In this document: piece by piece, positions 1 through 7,912 of the stretch | Layout of the letters: the number at the start of each line of letters is the position of its first letter | Position numbering within the stretch: the first letter of the stretch is position 1 | Assembly (NCBI GenBank): GCA_902373515.1 | Contig: CABKML010000010.1 | Location: 1-56,419 of the forward strand | Source: an uncultured Eubacteriales bacterium | GTDB lineage: Bacteria; Bacillota; Clostridia; Saccharofermentanales; Fastidiosipilaceae | Length of the DNA: 56,419 bases | Direction of reading: 5' to 3' | Position numbers and translations under genes: made by a program | Notes under the pieces: generated by a model | Seen by the model: the letters and a program-made list of their open reading frames with translations, nothing else | The model's database searches: none | Told to the model about the DNA's origin: nothing

Positions 1-627
1 ATATTATACATTTATATAAACATAAAAAACAGGAAAAGCGCGGAGCCGTTTATAAAAGACGAAAAGATCAAAAATCCTTTGCTTATCAGCGGAATAGGAG
101 TTGGGATTGCCGGCTTCGGATTGCTCTTCACTAATTGTATTGTTGCAGCTTTCAAAGACAGTGAAGTGGTAATGGACGCTATTGATTCGTTAGAGAAAGT
201 ACTGACGGCAGATACGATTTGGGGTCAAGCCGTGGTCCTTTTTGTCACAATCATAGGTGCACCTATAGTTGAGGAACTTTTATTTAGAGGTTTCCTATTT
301 GAGAAATTGACGAAGTACGTTTCGGCAAAGTCGTGCATAATTTTAACAGCCATCGTCTTCGCCTATTATCATTTTAATATCGTACAAACAGCAAATACCT
401 TTTTTATAGGGCTGGTTCTTGCATATGTATATTATAAAACCAAGTCAATCAAGGCGGCGATTTTAGTTCACATGACAAATAACGCTATTGCGATGGTACC
501 GATCTTTGATCAGGGCTTAAGCGCAATCGGCATCGCTATCTATCTGATTTTTTTAATCACAGGGATTTATTCATTAAGGACACTTCGGCAAGCGGACAAG
601 GAATATTTAACCGGAAGGACGGCTTAA
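1..627 (+). CDS. CPBP family intramembrane metalloprotease, 5' end outside window
   Basis: The frame is open from base 1, so the true start lies upstream and about 208 C-terminal residues are visible (an internal TTG at 79 is a possible but unsupported start). Several hydrophobic helices surround an EELLFRG motif at visible residues 91-97, followed by a YYHFN stretch and an HMTNN motif. These are the Glu-Glu, His and His/Asn motifs of the CPBP (Abi, Rce1-like) membrane glutamic/metalloprotease family. Family members act in the membrane and have been linked to CAAX-type processing or self-immunity to bacteriocins; no bacteriocin gene is visible here, so the substrate is unknown. The gene ends nine bases before an EamA gene, with which it is probably co-transcribed. 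Confidence 0.85.
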   Translation: MLYIYINIKNRKSAEPFIKDEKIKNPLLISGIGVGIAGFGLLFTNCIVAAFKDSEVVMDAIDSLEKVLTADTIWGQAVVLFVTIIGAPIVEELLFRGFLFEKLTKYVSAKSCIILTAIVFAYYHFNIVQTANTFFIGLVLAYVYYKTKSIKAAILVHMTNNAIAMVPIFDQGLSAIGIAIYLIFLITGIYSLRTLRQADKEYLTGRTA

Positions 628-636
628 GCTGAATTT

Positions 637-1050
637 ATGTGGTTTATATTTGCCTTATTATCAGCAATCTTCGCTGCGTTAACGGCTATTTTGGCCAAAG
701 TCGGTATTAACGGTGTTAATTCTAATTTGGCGACGGCAATTAGGACAATTGTGGTATTGATTATGGCTTGGGTGATGGTTTTTATTACCGGAGCACAGAG
801 CGGAATACAGGCAATAAGCACTAAAAGTTGGTTATTTCTTATTCTTTCCGGCTTAGCTACAGGCGCCTCATGGTTATGTTATTATCGGGCTTTGCAAATG
901 GGAGAAGCAGCGAAAGTTGTGCCGATAGATAAGTTGAGCATTGTTATTACTTTGATTTTAGCTTTCCTTTTTTTGCACGAGCCATTCAGCGGCAAATCAT
1001 TATTAGCCTGTGCTTTAATAATTGCCGGCACGTTTTTGCTTATACTTTGA
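637..1050 (+). CDS. Single-domain EamA (DMT superfamily) membrane transporter
   Basis: The protein has 137 residues and about five membrane helices. It starts with a helix rich in Ala/Ile and ends with the LxxEPFSG...AGTFLLIL pattern typical of the end of an EamA repeat. Usual DMT exporters have two EamA repeats (about 300 residues); this has one, like the small EamA proteins thought to work as dimers. Substrate cannot be deduced. The ATG at 637 lacks a clear ribosome binding site and follows the CPBP stop by nine bases, so translation may be coupled. The fold is recognisable; the function is only a family-level call. Confidence 0.8.
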   Translation: MWFIFALLSAIFAALTAILAKVGINGVNSNLATAIRTIVVLIMAWVMVFITGAQSGIQAISTKSWLFLILSGLATGASWLCYYRALQMGEAAKVVPIDKLSIVITLILAFLFLHEPFSGKSLLACALIIAGTFLLIL

Positions 1051-1116
1051 AGCGAGGTGTAGGGGGCCGGCAAAGGTGGAGGCAGAACGCGGTAAGAGCA
1101 CGTTCTATAATTTTTA

Positions 1117-1146
1117 TTGACAATACGCTGCAAATCATGCTACTTT
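1117..1146 (+). promoter_or_regulatory. Promoter, TTGACA / extended -10, for the orphan secreted ORF
   Basis: TTGACA at 1117-1122 is followed after 18 bases by TACTTT at 1141-1146, itself preceded by TG one base upstream (extended -10). It lies about 30 bases before the start at 1179. The -35 is perfect; the -10 matches in the first two and last positions. Confidence 0.5.
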
Positions 1147-1178
1147 TTACTTATAAATTTGTGCAAAAGGTAGATTTT

Positions 1179-1331
1179 GTGAAAAGTATCGGAGCTAAAT
1201 TAGCAGGATTATTGTTGACAGGTATCATTTTATTTTCTTGGGCCGGAAATGTTTCGGCGACAGAAGAACATCCTTTTTTGCCGGAAGATGCAACGACTGA
1301 TTATAAACGGAGTTACTCAAGGGTCGGTTAA
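1179..1331 (+). CDS. Short ORF with signal peptide, possible remnant of a secreted protein
   Basis: A 50-residue ORF starts at GTG 1179, eight bases after an AAAAGG site at 1165-1170, and is preceded by its own promoter-like sequence. Residues 1-27 look like a signal peptide: Lys near the start, a hydrophobic core of Leu/Ile/Gly, and an NVSA cleavage motif followed by TEEH. Only about 23 residues follow. If the stop at 1329 is read through, the same frame continues for just 13 more codons. No family is recognised. It is either a small secreted peptide or the 5' remnant of a deleted exported protein; a longer reading from ATG 1047 exists but has no fitting ribosome site and would bury the signal peptide. 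Confidence 0.45.
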   Translation: MKSIGAKLAGLLLTGIILFSWAGNVSATEEHPFLPEDATTDYKRSYSRVG

Positions 1332-1400
1332 GGGTTAAATTGTGATACAGTTCTTACAGTTGGTTGGGGCTAATTATACTTGCAATTGAAAGGATAAGTT

Positions 1401-2906
1401 ATGCATAATATTGAATTCTTGCCGGAAGAATTATGGTACCCGGCTGTCAGTTCTTACGGCTTACAAATGCCTTATACTGAGGAAAGTGATTGCGTACTTA
1501 CTTTAGAAAATAATCCTACACCGAATCAGATGCAGCCTTTACTGCTTAGCAGTAAAGGACGTCTGATTTATGCTGCCGCAGGCTTCAGAATTCGTTTCCA
1601 TTGCGGCGAGATTGAAGTAACAGCCGGCGATGATGCTGATTTAAAGTTTGTCAGCGGGCAAAAAGATTTACGTGGAGCCTATTTATATGCAGTAAAAAAT
1701 TTTTTTGCTGCCGCTCCCATAACAGTTGCCGATTATTTGTTCGAATATCCGATTTATAATACATGGATGTATGCACCTTTTGAGGTAACCGCTGAAAAAG
1801 TCCTTGATTATGCTCGAAAAATTATTGCTTCCGGTTTACCCGAGGGAACAATTATTATTGATGACAAATGGTGTGATACATATGGCAGTTGGCAATTTGA
1901 CCGGAAAAAATTTCCCCAACCGGAATTATTGCTGCAGCAATTACATGCTTTAGGCTTTAAAGTGATGCTTTGGCTTTGTCCGTATGTCAGCTTTAATACG
2001 GCTGCATATGCTGATTGCCTGCAAAAAGATTTATTGTTACGGCGAAACTCCGAAATTTATTCTTTGCAATGGTGGAATGAAAGTTCAGCCTGCTTGGATT
2101 TGCGTAAGCGTGAAGCAATTGAATATTTAAGAACAAAATTGGAGCGCTTACAGGCGCTGGGTGTTGACGGCTTTAAGTTCGACGGCGGTGATAGTATGTA
2201 CTATTTAGCGGAACATGAACCGGATAAGCAAAGTTACTTATGGGCGGAATTCGCCTCAAGTTACAATTACAACGAGCTTAGGGCGGAGTTTAACGGCGCC
2301 GGATTGAACTTGTTTGAGCGTTTGGCAGATAAACGTCACAGTTTCGGAGAAAACGGGGTACAGTCTCTGGTACCGGCGGCTTTAGCCTTAGGTTTGGGCG
2401 GACATCCTTTTATAGCGGCAGATATGATCGGTGGCGGCGAAATTAAAGATTTACAGTCCGGCATCAAACATGATCGCGCCTTGTTTTTAGCCCATTGTCA
2501 AATTGCCATATTATTTCCTAATGTACAATTTTCGCTTTTGCCGGCAGAAATTTTGGGGACGGAGACTAACCGTTCAGTCCTTGAATTATTAGATCAAAGG
2601 CGTGAATTGTGGCCTTATCTGGCAGAACTTATTGCTCGAGCAAGAGTGACGAAAGAACCTGTTTTAAGGTTGCTGGAGTATGTTTTTCCCAATGCCGGAT
2701 TAGGTAAAGTCACAAATTATTTTATGTTGGGCGATAAGTATTTGATTGCCCCGACGGATAAGCCGAATCAGAAAGAAATTCGCTTAACATTACCTCCCGG
2801 TAAATGGCGTTACGATGTAACTGTGTATGAAGGCGGTCAAAATATTGTTTTGCCGGCTGATTATCGTCATCTATGTATTCTGGAAAGATTGTCTTATCAA
2901 AGTTGA
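1401..2906 (+). CDS. Glycoside hydrolase family 31 (alpha-glycosidase-like), cytoplasmic
   Basis: A protein of 501 residues with a short N-terminal beta-rich part and a TIM barrel. IIDDKW lies near residues 151-156, and FKFDGGD places the expected nucleophile at Asp261. An ADMIGGG motif puts the expected acid/base at Asp341, the arrangement seen in the MYORG/YicI-related branch of GH31. No signal peptide is present, so the substrate must be imported or intracellular; exact sugar specificity (alpha-glucoside, galactoside or other) cannot be read. Start ATG 1401 follows a GAAAGGAT site at 1388-1395, and a TATACT box lies at 1375-1380. The gene is followed after 30 bases by a second glycosidase-like gene, suggesting a two-gene catabolic unit without a transporter in view. 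Confidence 0.8.
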   Translation: MHNIEFLPEELWYPAVSSYGLQMPYTEESDCVLTLENNPTPNQMQPLLLSSKGRLIYAAAGFRIRFHCGEIEVTAGDDADLKFVSGQKDLRGAYLYAVKNFFAAAPITVADYLFEYPIYNTWMYAPFEVTAEKVLDYARKIIASGLPEGTIIIDDKWCDTYGSWQFDRKKFPQPELLLQQLHALGFKVMLWLCPYVSFNTAAYADCLQKDLLLRRNSEIYSLQWWNESSACLDLRKREAIEYLRTKLERLQALGVDGFKFDGGDSMYYLAEHEPDKQSYLWAEFASSYNYNELRAEFNGAGLNLFERLADKRHSFGENGVQSLVPAALALGLGGHPFIAADMIGGGEIKDLQSGIKHDRALFLAHCQIAILFPNVQFSLLPAEILGTETNRSVLELLDQRRELWPYLAELIARARVTKEPVLRLLEYVFPNAGLGKVTNYFMLGDKYLIAPTDKPNQKEIRLTLPPGKWRYDVTVYEGGQNIVLPADYRHLCILERLSYQS

Positions 2907-2936
2907 AATTTTAGAGTTGAAATTGCGAGAAAAATT

Positions 2937-4583
2937 ATGGAAAAAAATAATATAGGTTTAGTAAGTGCTGCTGATGTATTTCTTTATCCGGACAGTAAAC
3001 TCGGACCTTTACCGACTGAAATGCATTTAGCCATGGCTTTGAATAACTATTCTTCGCTGCAAATTATTCTGCCTTCTGCTGAAAAATTCGTGCAATTCCG
3101 GGTTGCAAGCGTCGATTTTACCGTGGAATATTATCAAATGCGGGCAATTCCGGTTGAATACAATACGGGAGACGGGGAAAAGCAGGGCGGAGCAATGGTT
3201 TTAACTGACAAACTTGAAAAAAAGCCGGATTATGCTACCCGTTTGGCTCCTTTTAAGGTTTATGATTGCTTACTTAAAAGTCCTGACGGCAGAATCGCTT
3301 GTGCAGACGGCAAGGCGGCGGTATACATTTGTCTTAAAGCTGAAAATGGCCTTACAGCCGGTACTTATCCGCTGAAATTAGTAGCAGAAGCTGAAAATTT
3401 GCATTATGAACTTCATTTGGAGGTGCGAGTTTATAACGTTACAGTGCCTGAAAATACGTTCAATTTTACTAACTGGTTTTCTGAAAAGGCGATTGTCCGC
3501 ATGCATAAGGTAGAACAAAACACTCAAGCTTATTTGGCGATTTTAGATAAATATGCCCGAGTTATGCGCCGTTTGCATCAAAATACATTTTATTTGCAGT
3601 TCGATGAGCAATGTGTAGTTGATCGGGAAAAGTGTCTTTTTAATTTTGAGCATTTAACTGAACGCATCAAAGTCTTTTTGCAACGCGGTTTGGTCAATTT
3701 AGAAATGGGTGTTCTTTTAGATCGCGGTAATTTGCCGAATAAGTTGCCCGATATGTATACAGCTGATTTTAAGTGTGCTTTAGCTGAAAATTTAAATTTT
3801 GACAGCTTGGAAGGCTATAAATTTACAGTACGATTTGTTCAAGCTTTAGCAGCTTATTTGCATAAACACGGTTGGACGGAGAATATTTTCTTTCATATTC
3901 ACGATGAACCGGATATTCATTATCGGGATGAAAACTGTTTGCAGGCGCGTAGACGCCAATATTATTTAGCAGCCTCTATTTTGCGCAAGTATTTGCCCGG
4001 AGTAGAAATTATTGAAGCGGTTGATTCGGCTGCTTTTCGCGGCGGTATTGATATTTGGGTCCCGGGAACTGTCGGTTATGAACGACAAAAAAAGGAATTT
4101 GATCAATTAATCAGTTTAGGTGAAAAAGTCTGGGTATATGTTTGTTGCGGTCCGGAAGGTTACTGGTTGAACCGTTTTTTGGATTCGCCCTTAATTAGAA
4201 ATCGTTTACTATTTTGGGGTTGTGCCAAAAATCATTTGAGCGGCTTTTTACATTGGGGCTTAAATCAGTTCCCGGATAATATGGATCCTTTTCAAGCTAC
4301 AAGTTGTCCTAATCATACCGGTATTGGGACTAATTTTCCTTGTGGAGACGCTTTTATTGTTTATCCGACTGTAAATGAAGTTAATATCAGTATGCGTTTA
4401 GAGGCGCAAAGGAGGGGTGTGGAAGATGTAGCTTTGTTCCAATTACTGGAACTGAAAGATCCGTTTGTGTTTCGTAAACTGTTGGATCAGGCCTTTACTA
4501 ATAACTGTACTTATGAATCCGATCCGCATAAAATTGCCGATTTATATGAGCAATTATTACAAGCGCTGGAACAGAAAAACTGA
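2937..4583 (+). CDS. DUF4091 / GH123-like glycoside hydrolase
   Basis: A protein of 548 residues: an N-terminal beta-sandwich region (about 1-170) and a barrel domain with a HIHDEP motif at about residues 320-325. In GH123 enzymes an adjacent Asp-Glu pair (here Asp323-Glu324) supports substrate-assisted cleavage of N-acetyl-beta-galactosaminides. Overall it matches the DUF4091 family often annotated as GH123 catalytic domain. No signal peptide is seen, so it should act in the cytoplasm, like its neighbour upstream. The ribosome site is weak (GAGAAAA), consistent with translation following the GH31 gene. Real specificity is not known; DUF4091 proteins are largely uncharacterised, so the activity is an inference from the DE pair. 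Confidence 0.72.
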   Translation: MEKNNIGLVSAADVFLYPDSKLGPLPTEMHLAMALNNYSSLQIILPSAEKFVQFRVASVDFTVEYYQMRAIPVEYNTGDGEKQGGAMVLTDKLEKKPDYATRLAPFKVYDCLLKSPDGRIACADGKAAVYICLKAENGLTAGTYPLKLVAEAENLHYELHLEVRVYNVTVPENTFNFTNWFSEKAIVRMHKVEQNTQAYLAILDKYARVMRRLHQNTFYLQFDEQCVVDREKCLFNFEHLTERIKVFLQRGLVNLEMGVLLDRGNLPNKLPDMYTADFKCALAENLNFDSLEGYKFTVRFVQALAAYLHKHGWTENIFFHIHDEPDIHYRDENCLQARRRQYYLAASILRKYLPGVEIIEAVDSAAFRGGIDIWVPGTVGYERQKKEFDQLISLGEKVWVYVCCGPEGYWLNRFLDSPLIRNRLLFWGCAKNHLSGFLHWGLNQFPDNMDPFQATSCPNHTGIGTNFPCGDAFIVYPTVNEVNISMRLEAQRRGVEDVALFQLLELKDPFVFRKLLDQAFTNNCTYESDPHKIADLYEQLLQALEQKN

Positions 4584-4605
4584 AATTATTTAAGTGCCGT
4601 TTCGC

Positions 4606-4633
4606 TTGACAGCGGGGCGACAACTTTTATAAT
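4606..4633 (+). promoter_or_regulatory. Near-perfect sigma-A promoter
   Basis: TTGACA at 4606-4611 and TATAAT at 4628-4633 are separated by 16 bases. Just downstream, GAAC-AAA-GTTC at 4641-4651 forms an operator-like palindrome around the expected transcription start. The promoter faces the small membrane protein gene at 4781 and leaves a leader of about 140 bases. Confidence 0.7.
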
Positions 4634-4635
4634 TG

Positions 4636-4714
4636 AAATTGAACAAAGTTCGATTTACTCGACGTTATGATATTTTATAGCGTCTAAACGGCTGCAGTTG
4701 TTCAATTTAGCCGT
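4636..4714 (+). promoter_or_regulatory. Foldable 5' leader of unknown class
   Basis: An 11-base perfect inverted repeat (4636-4646 with 4698-4708) encloses a second hairpin, GACGTTAT with ATAGCGTC, that has one G-U pair. A competing stem ACGGCT (4688-4693) with AGCCGT (4709-4714) overlaps the outer stem, so two mutually exclusive folds are possible. I do not recognise a known riboswitch, T-box or leader class. No terminator U-run follows before the ribosome site at 4770. Confidence 0.4.
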
Positions 4715-4780
4715 AGAATCAATTTTGCGGGAAATTAAGGTGTGACAGGAAACAGGGATATTCGTAGACGGAGGAAAAAT

Positions 4781-5221
4781 ATGTTGAAAGTAAAAAAACA
4801 AACGCTCTTATTATTAGCTTGTTCGGTTTGGAGCATTGCCGGTATCAATATAATGCGTTTGGGAATTATTGCTTATACCGACTATCTAACCTGGGAGAAT
4901 TATACATTGAGTGCGCTGATATTCATTCTGTTTTATTTTCTGATTTTTTCCAAGCTTGTGCAAAAGCATACGAAGAGAATCGGAGAATTGACCGGAGAAA
5001 AACAATTCTTCCTTAAATTTTTTGATGTTAAATCTTTTAGTATTATGGCAATAATGATGACCTTAGGTATAGTTTTGCGAGCAAATTCTGCAGTCCCGCA
5101 ACGCTTTATTGCTTTTTTCTATACAGGTTTGGGGACAGCTTTACTTTTGGCCGGAATAATTTTCGGATTCAATTATATGCAAATTGTTTGCATAAGAGGC
5201 AGCAAAAGAAATAACGGTTAA
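4781..5221 (+). CDS. Four-helix membrane protein of unknown function
   Basis: The start ATG 4781 is chosen because a GGAGG site sits at 4770-4774; a GTG start at 4742 would add 13 Arg-rich residues and has no such site. The 146-residue protein has four predicted membrane helices, a short Lys/Arg/Glu-rich loop between helices 2 and 3 (around QKHTKRIGELTGEK), and a basic C-terminus. I recognise no family. It is a one-gene transcription unit with a strong promoter and structured leader upstream and a minus-strand terminator immediately downstream, convergent with the PRPP-synthetase pair. Confidence 0.75.
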   Translation: MLKVKKQTLLLLACSVWSIAGINIMRLGIIAYTDYLTWENYTLSALIFILFYFLIFSKLVQKHTKRIGELTGEKQFFLKFFDVKSFSIMAIMMTLGIVLRANSAVPQRFIAFFYTGLGTALLLAGIIFGFNYMQIVCIRGSKRNNG

Positions 5222-5255
5222 AAAAGTGCTTACAACGAAATTGCGATGTAAGCAC
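5216..5255 (-). terminator. Rho-independent terminator of the PRPP-synthetase pair
   Basis: On the minus strand, GTGCTTAC and GTAAGCAC (plus positions 5248-5255 and 5226-5233) form an eight-base stem followed by a run of T. On the plus strand the hairpin is not followed by T, so it mainly serves the minus-strand genes. Confidence 0.75.
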
Positions 5256-5279
5256 CTCTAACAGTCAATTGATGAATAA

Positions 5280-6503
5280 TTAAATTTTATGGCGTCGCTT
5301 TTCCAATAATTCGTTAATGGAAGCTGTTTGATCGATCAGCTTGGAGATTGAAGCATTATGATTAATACAGTCAATCAAAGAAGCGACGAATTTGGTCGTA
5401 TCAGCCTCGTGATACCAAATCTGCTCCTTCAGTTCCGGTGTGTGATAAATCAAGTCGGTACTGTACAATCCTTTGATTACGCCATCTTTATAAGCCTGAC
5501 AAAAGTCCTTGACACCTTTGGTCATAATCGGGAAGGTCGCCAAACAGTAAATATCTTTGACTTTTTGCTCCTGCCGCAGGCGGTAAGCCGTTTTCAACAT
5601 TGTTTCACCGCTGATAATCATATCATCGACGATTAAAACATTTTTACCGGCAAGATTTTCACCTAAGAAACGATATTTAGAAACAGGATAATCACCGTTT
5701 TTGTTATTTTTACCGCCGGTATAATCTCTTTGCCGATAGAAAGTGGACATTTGAACGCCTAAAATAGAGGAGTAGAATATACCGCGTTTCATCGCAGCTT
5801 CATCCGGACTGATAATCGCCAAATCCTTTTTATCAACAGATAAATTACTTTCACCTTCCAAAAGTGTTCTTAAAAGTAAATACGAACAGGGAATACGTTC
5901 CAAGCCTATTTGCGGAATAGCATTTTCAATACGCGGCTCGTGCGGTTCAAAAGTAATAATCGAATGCACATTGAGATTAATCAACTCTTTCAACATCTGA
6001 GCACAATCCAGAGCGGCACGGCTCAAACGCAAAACTTGCTTTGACTGATAAAGATACGGCATTACGACGTTTATACGCTGAGCTTTGTTGCCGATTGCCA
6101 AAATAGCGCGCTTGATATCCTGTAAATGTTCATCAGGAGACATAGGAACAGTCAACCCGCGCATATTGTAAGTAACACCGTGATTCAGAACATCGGCAAT
6201 AATGAAAACATCATGTCCGCGCAAAGTTTGTTCAATACTGCATTTAGCTTCACCGGAAGAAAAACGGACAAACTTGGTTTCAGTATGATAATCTTTACGT
6301 AGAAAACCGGGTGCCGTTAATAAGACTTCCGGTCTTTCTTCTACTTGTTTACGTCTTATTCTGTACAGTTCATCATTAACTTTATTAACGTAAGCTTCAT
6401 TGCCGCGAGTGGCAATCAAGGCCAAAGGTCCGACTACACCCATACGGACGCTGCGGTTTTGGTTATAAAGGGAATAATTATCATCATCAAATAAAAGTGA
6501 CAT
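5280..6503 (-). CDS. PRPP synthetase-like protein, diverged paralogue
   Basis: A 407-residue protein with the two phosphoribosyltransferase-type domains of ribose-phosphate pyrophosphokinase, including RGHDVFI, a TFEPHEP segment corresponding to the DLHA metal site, and the PRPP loop VDDMIISGET. It is about 90 residues longer than the usual 315-residue enzyme, mostly at the N-terminus and around the first domain. Where the normal enzyme has RQDRK...SRE in the ATP-binding loop, this copy reads KQVLRLSRA (residues 155-163), losing the conserved Arg and Glu, whereas its neighbour keeps RQHRK...GRE. It is the second gene of a two-gene operon (15-base gap, AAGGAG ribosome site). It may be a regulatory or partner subunit rather than an independent enzyme; that is inference. 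Confidence 0.8.
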   Translation of the reverse strand: MSLLFDDDNYSLYNQNRSVRMGVVGPLALIATRGNEAYVNKVNDELYRIRRKQVEERPEVLLTAPGFLRKDYHTETKFVRFSSGEAKCSIEQTLRGHDVFIIADVLNHGVTYNMRGLTVPMSPDEHLQDIKRAILAIGNKAQRINVVMPYLYQSKQVLRLSRAALDCAQMLKELINLNVHSIITFEPHEPRIENAIPQIGLERIPCSYLLLRTLLEGESNLSVDKKDLAIISPDEAAMKRGIFYSSILGVQMSTFYRQRDYTGGKNNKNGDYPVSKYRFLGENLAGKNVLIVDDMIISGETMLKTAYRLRQEQKVKDIYCLATFPIMTKGVKDFCQAYKDGVIKGLYSTDLIYHTPELKEQIWYHEADTTKFVASLIDCINHNASISKLIDQTASINELLEKRRHKI

Positions 6504-6518
6504 AAATGCTCCTTATAC

Positions 6519-7736
6519 TCAGTTGGCTTTTTTATTGTATTTTGCCAGAAGACGATCAATTTTTTGCGTCTGATCCACCAAAGCTCCTAAGGAAGAATCG
6601 TGGTTCAAAGCGTCAATCAAAAGTGCGACAAATTTACTGCAATCTACCTGACAGAACCAGGGCTTAGCCAACAATTCGGGCGGCAAATAAATAAGATTGC
6701 TTGTTAATACCGCATCACATATTCCTTCAGCATGTGCTTGATCAAATCTTTCCAAACCGGAAGTGAAGAGTCCGAAAGTTGCTGCACAGAAAATTCTTCC
6801 GGCCTTTCTTTTCTTCAATTCTCTACCTATATCCAACATGGAATCACCGCTGGAAATCATATCGTCGACGATCAGAATATCCATATTTTCGACGTTATCA
6901 CCTAAAAATTCGTGGGCAATAATAGGATTGCGACCGTTAACGACCTGACTGTAATCACGGCGCTTATAGAAAGCGGCAAAATCCAAGCCGAGCATCGAAG
7001 CGTAATACATAGCGCGATCGACACCGCCTTCATCCGGACTGATGATCATCAGTTTATCACGCTTGAACTCCAAATCAGGATAGGATTTACACAAACGTTT
7101 CAAAGTTTGGTAGGTAGTGGGAATACTTTCAAAACTGAGAAGCGGCACGGCGTTAGCAACTCTCGGATCGTGCGCATCAAAAGTAATAACATTATTTACG
7201 CCTAAATTTTGCAGCTCTTCCAGCATATAAGCTGCATCCAAAGATTCTCTGCCGTTTTTACGATGCTGTCTGCTCTCATACAGGAAAGGCATAATTACGT
7301 TAATTCTGCGAGCTTTACCAGAACAGGCCAGAATAATTCTCTTCAAATCCTGATAATGTTCATCCGGCGTAATAGCCTTCTCGGAACCGTAGAATTCATA
7401 GGTTTCCGAATAGTTCATAACATCGCAAACAATAAAAACATCATGTCCGCGAACGGTATTGATCAGGTGAATTCTGCCTTCACCGGTTTCCAAACGTAAA
7501 TTACGGGGAAGCATTAAGTAGTTTTCTCTTAAGAAACCCGGTTCCTGCAAAATTTCCCGGTTAGCTCCACCGGTAAAGTAAGCTTGTCTGCGATCATACA
7601 ACCAAGCATTTACCTGTTCACAAAATTTTGATGCACCAATCGGAATAACAATCAAGGGACCGACAGGAACCATAATATTGTCTCCGTATTGATCATAAGT
7701 AAAGTACTGCTTTGCTTTTGCTTTTTCTTCCGGCAT
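6519..7736 (-). CDS. prs: Ribose-phosphate pyrophosphokinase, long clostridial form
   Basis: A 405-residue protein expected to make PRPP from ribose-5-phosphate and ATP for nucleotide, His, Trp and NAD synthesis. RGHDVFI in the first domain, SRQHRKNGRE at about residues 155-164 (normal RQDRK...RE, with the Asp replaced by His), TFDAHDP for the metal-binding His, and VDDMISSGDS for the ribose-phosphate loop are all visible. The protein carries an N-terminal extension and insert compared with the standard enzyme. Start ATG at 7736 follows AAAGGAG at 7745-7751 (minus), with a TATAAT box at 7774-7779 (minus). PRPP made here would also feed the nicotinate phosphoribosyltransferase encoded at 45955. 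Confidence 0.85.
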   Translation of the reverse strand: MPEEKAKAKQYFTYDQYGDNIMVPVGPLIVIPIGASKFCEQVNAWLYDRRQAYFTGGANREILQEPGFLRENYLMLPRNLRLETGEGRIHLINTVRGHDVFIVCDVMNYSETYEFYGSEKAITPDEHYQDLKRIILACSGKARRINVIMPFLYESRQHRKNGRESLDAAYMLEELQNLGVNNVITFDAHDPRVANAVPLLSFESIPTTYQTLKRLCKSYPDLEFKRDKLMIISPDEGGVDRAMYYASMLGLDFAAFYKRRDYSQVVNGRNPIIAHEFLGDNVENMDILIVDDMISSGDSMLDIGRELKKRKAGRIFCAATFGLFTSGLERFDQAHAEGICDAVLTSNLIYLPPELLAKPWFCQVDCSKFVALLIDALNHDSSLGALVDQTQKIDRLLAKYNKKAN

Positions 7737-7773
7737 GCCGTTAACTCCTTTATGTTCTCAACATAATGCTTAT

Positions 7774-7779
7774 ATTATA
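7774..7779 (-). promoter_or_regulatory. -10 box of the PRPP-synthetase operon
   Basis: A perfect TATAAT on the minus strand lies 37 bases before the start codon at 7736. No convincing -35 at 16-18 bases is seen (TTGTTC is only 14 bases away), so the call rests on the -10 alone. Confidence 0.45.
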
Positions 7780-7912
7780 GCCCAGATTGCATGGAACAAC
7801 GAGTAAAAAAACTTAAAATTGATAAAAATTCGCAATTCCGCCCTGATTCAGGGAGAGTAAATATGTTATCATTGATTGAGATAAGTTTTATTTTGTAGCA
7901 GAGAGAAGATAT

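Noticed and set aside
494..500. TGGTACC, the T-box antiterminator core (also at 39768-39774)
   Set aside because: Both lie within coding sequence, in frame with conserved protein, and no T-box stems are near.
4641..4651. GAAC-AAA-GTTC as a LexA (SOS) box
   Set aside because: The Gram-positive LexA box needs four bases between GAAC and GTTC; here there are three, and the gene has no known SOS link.
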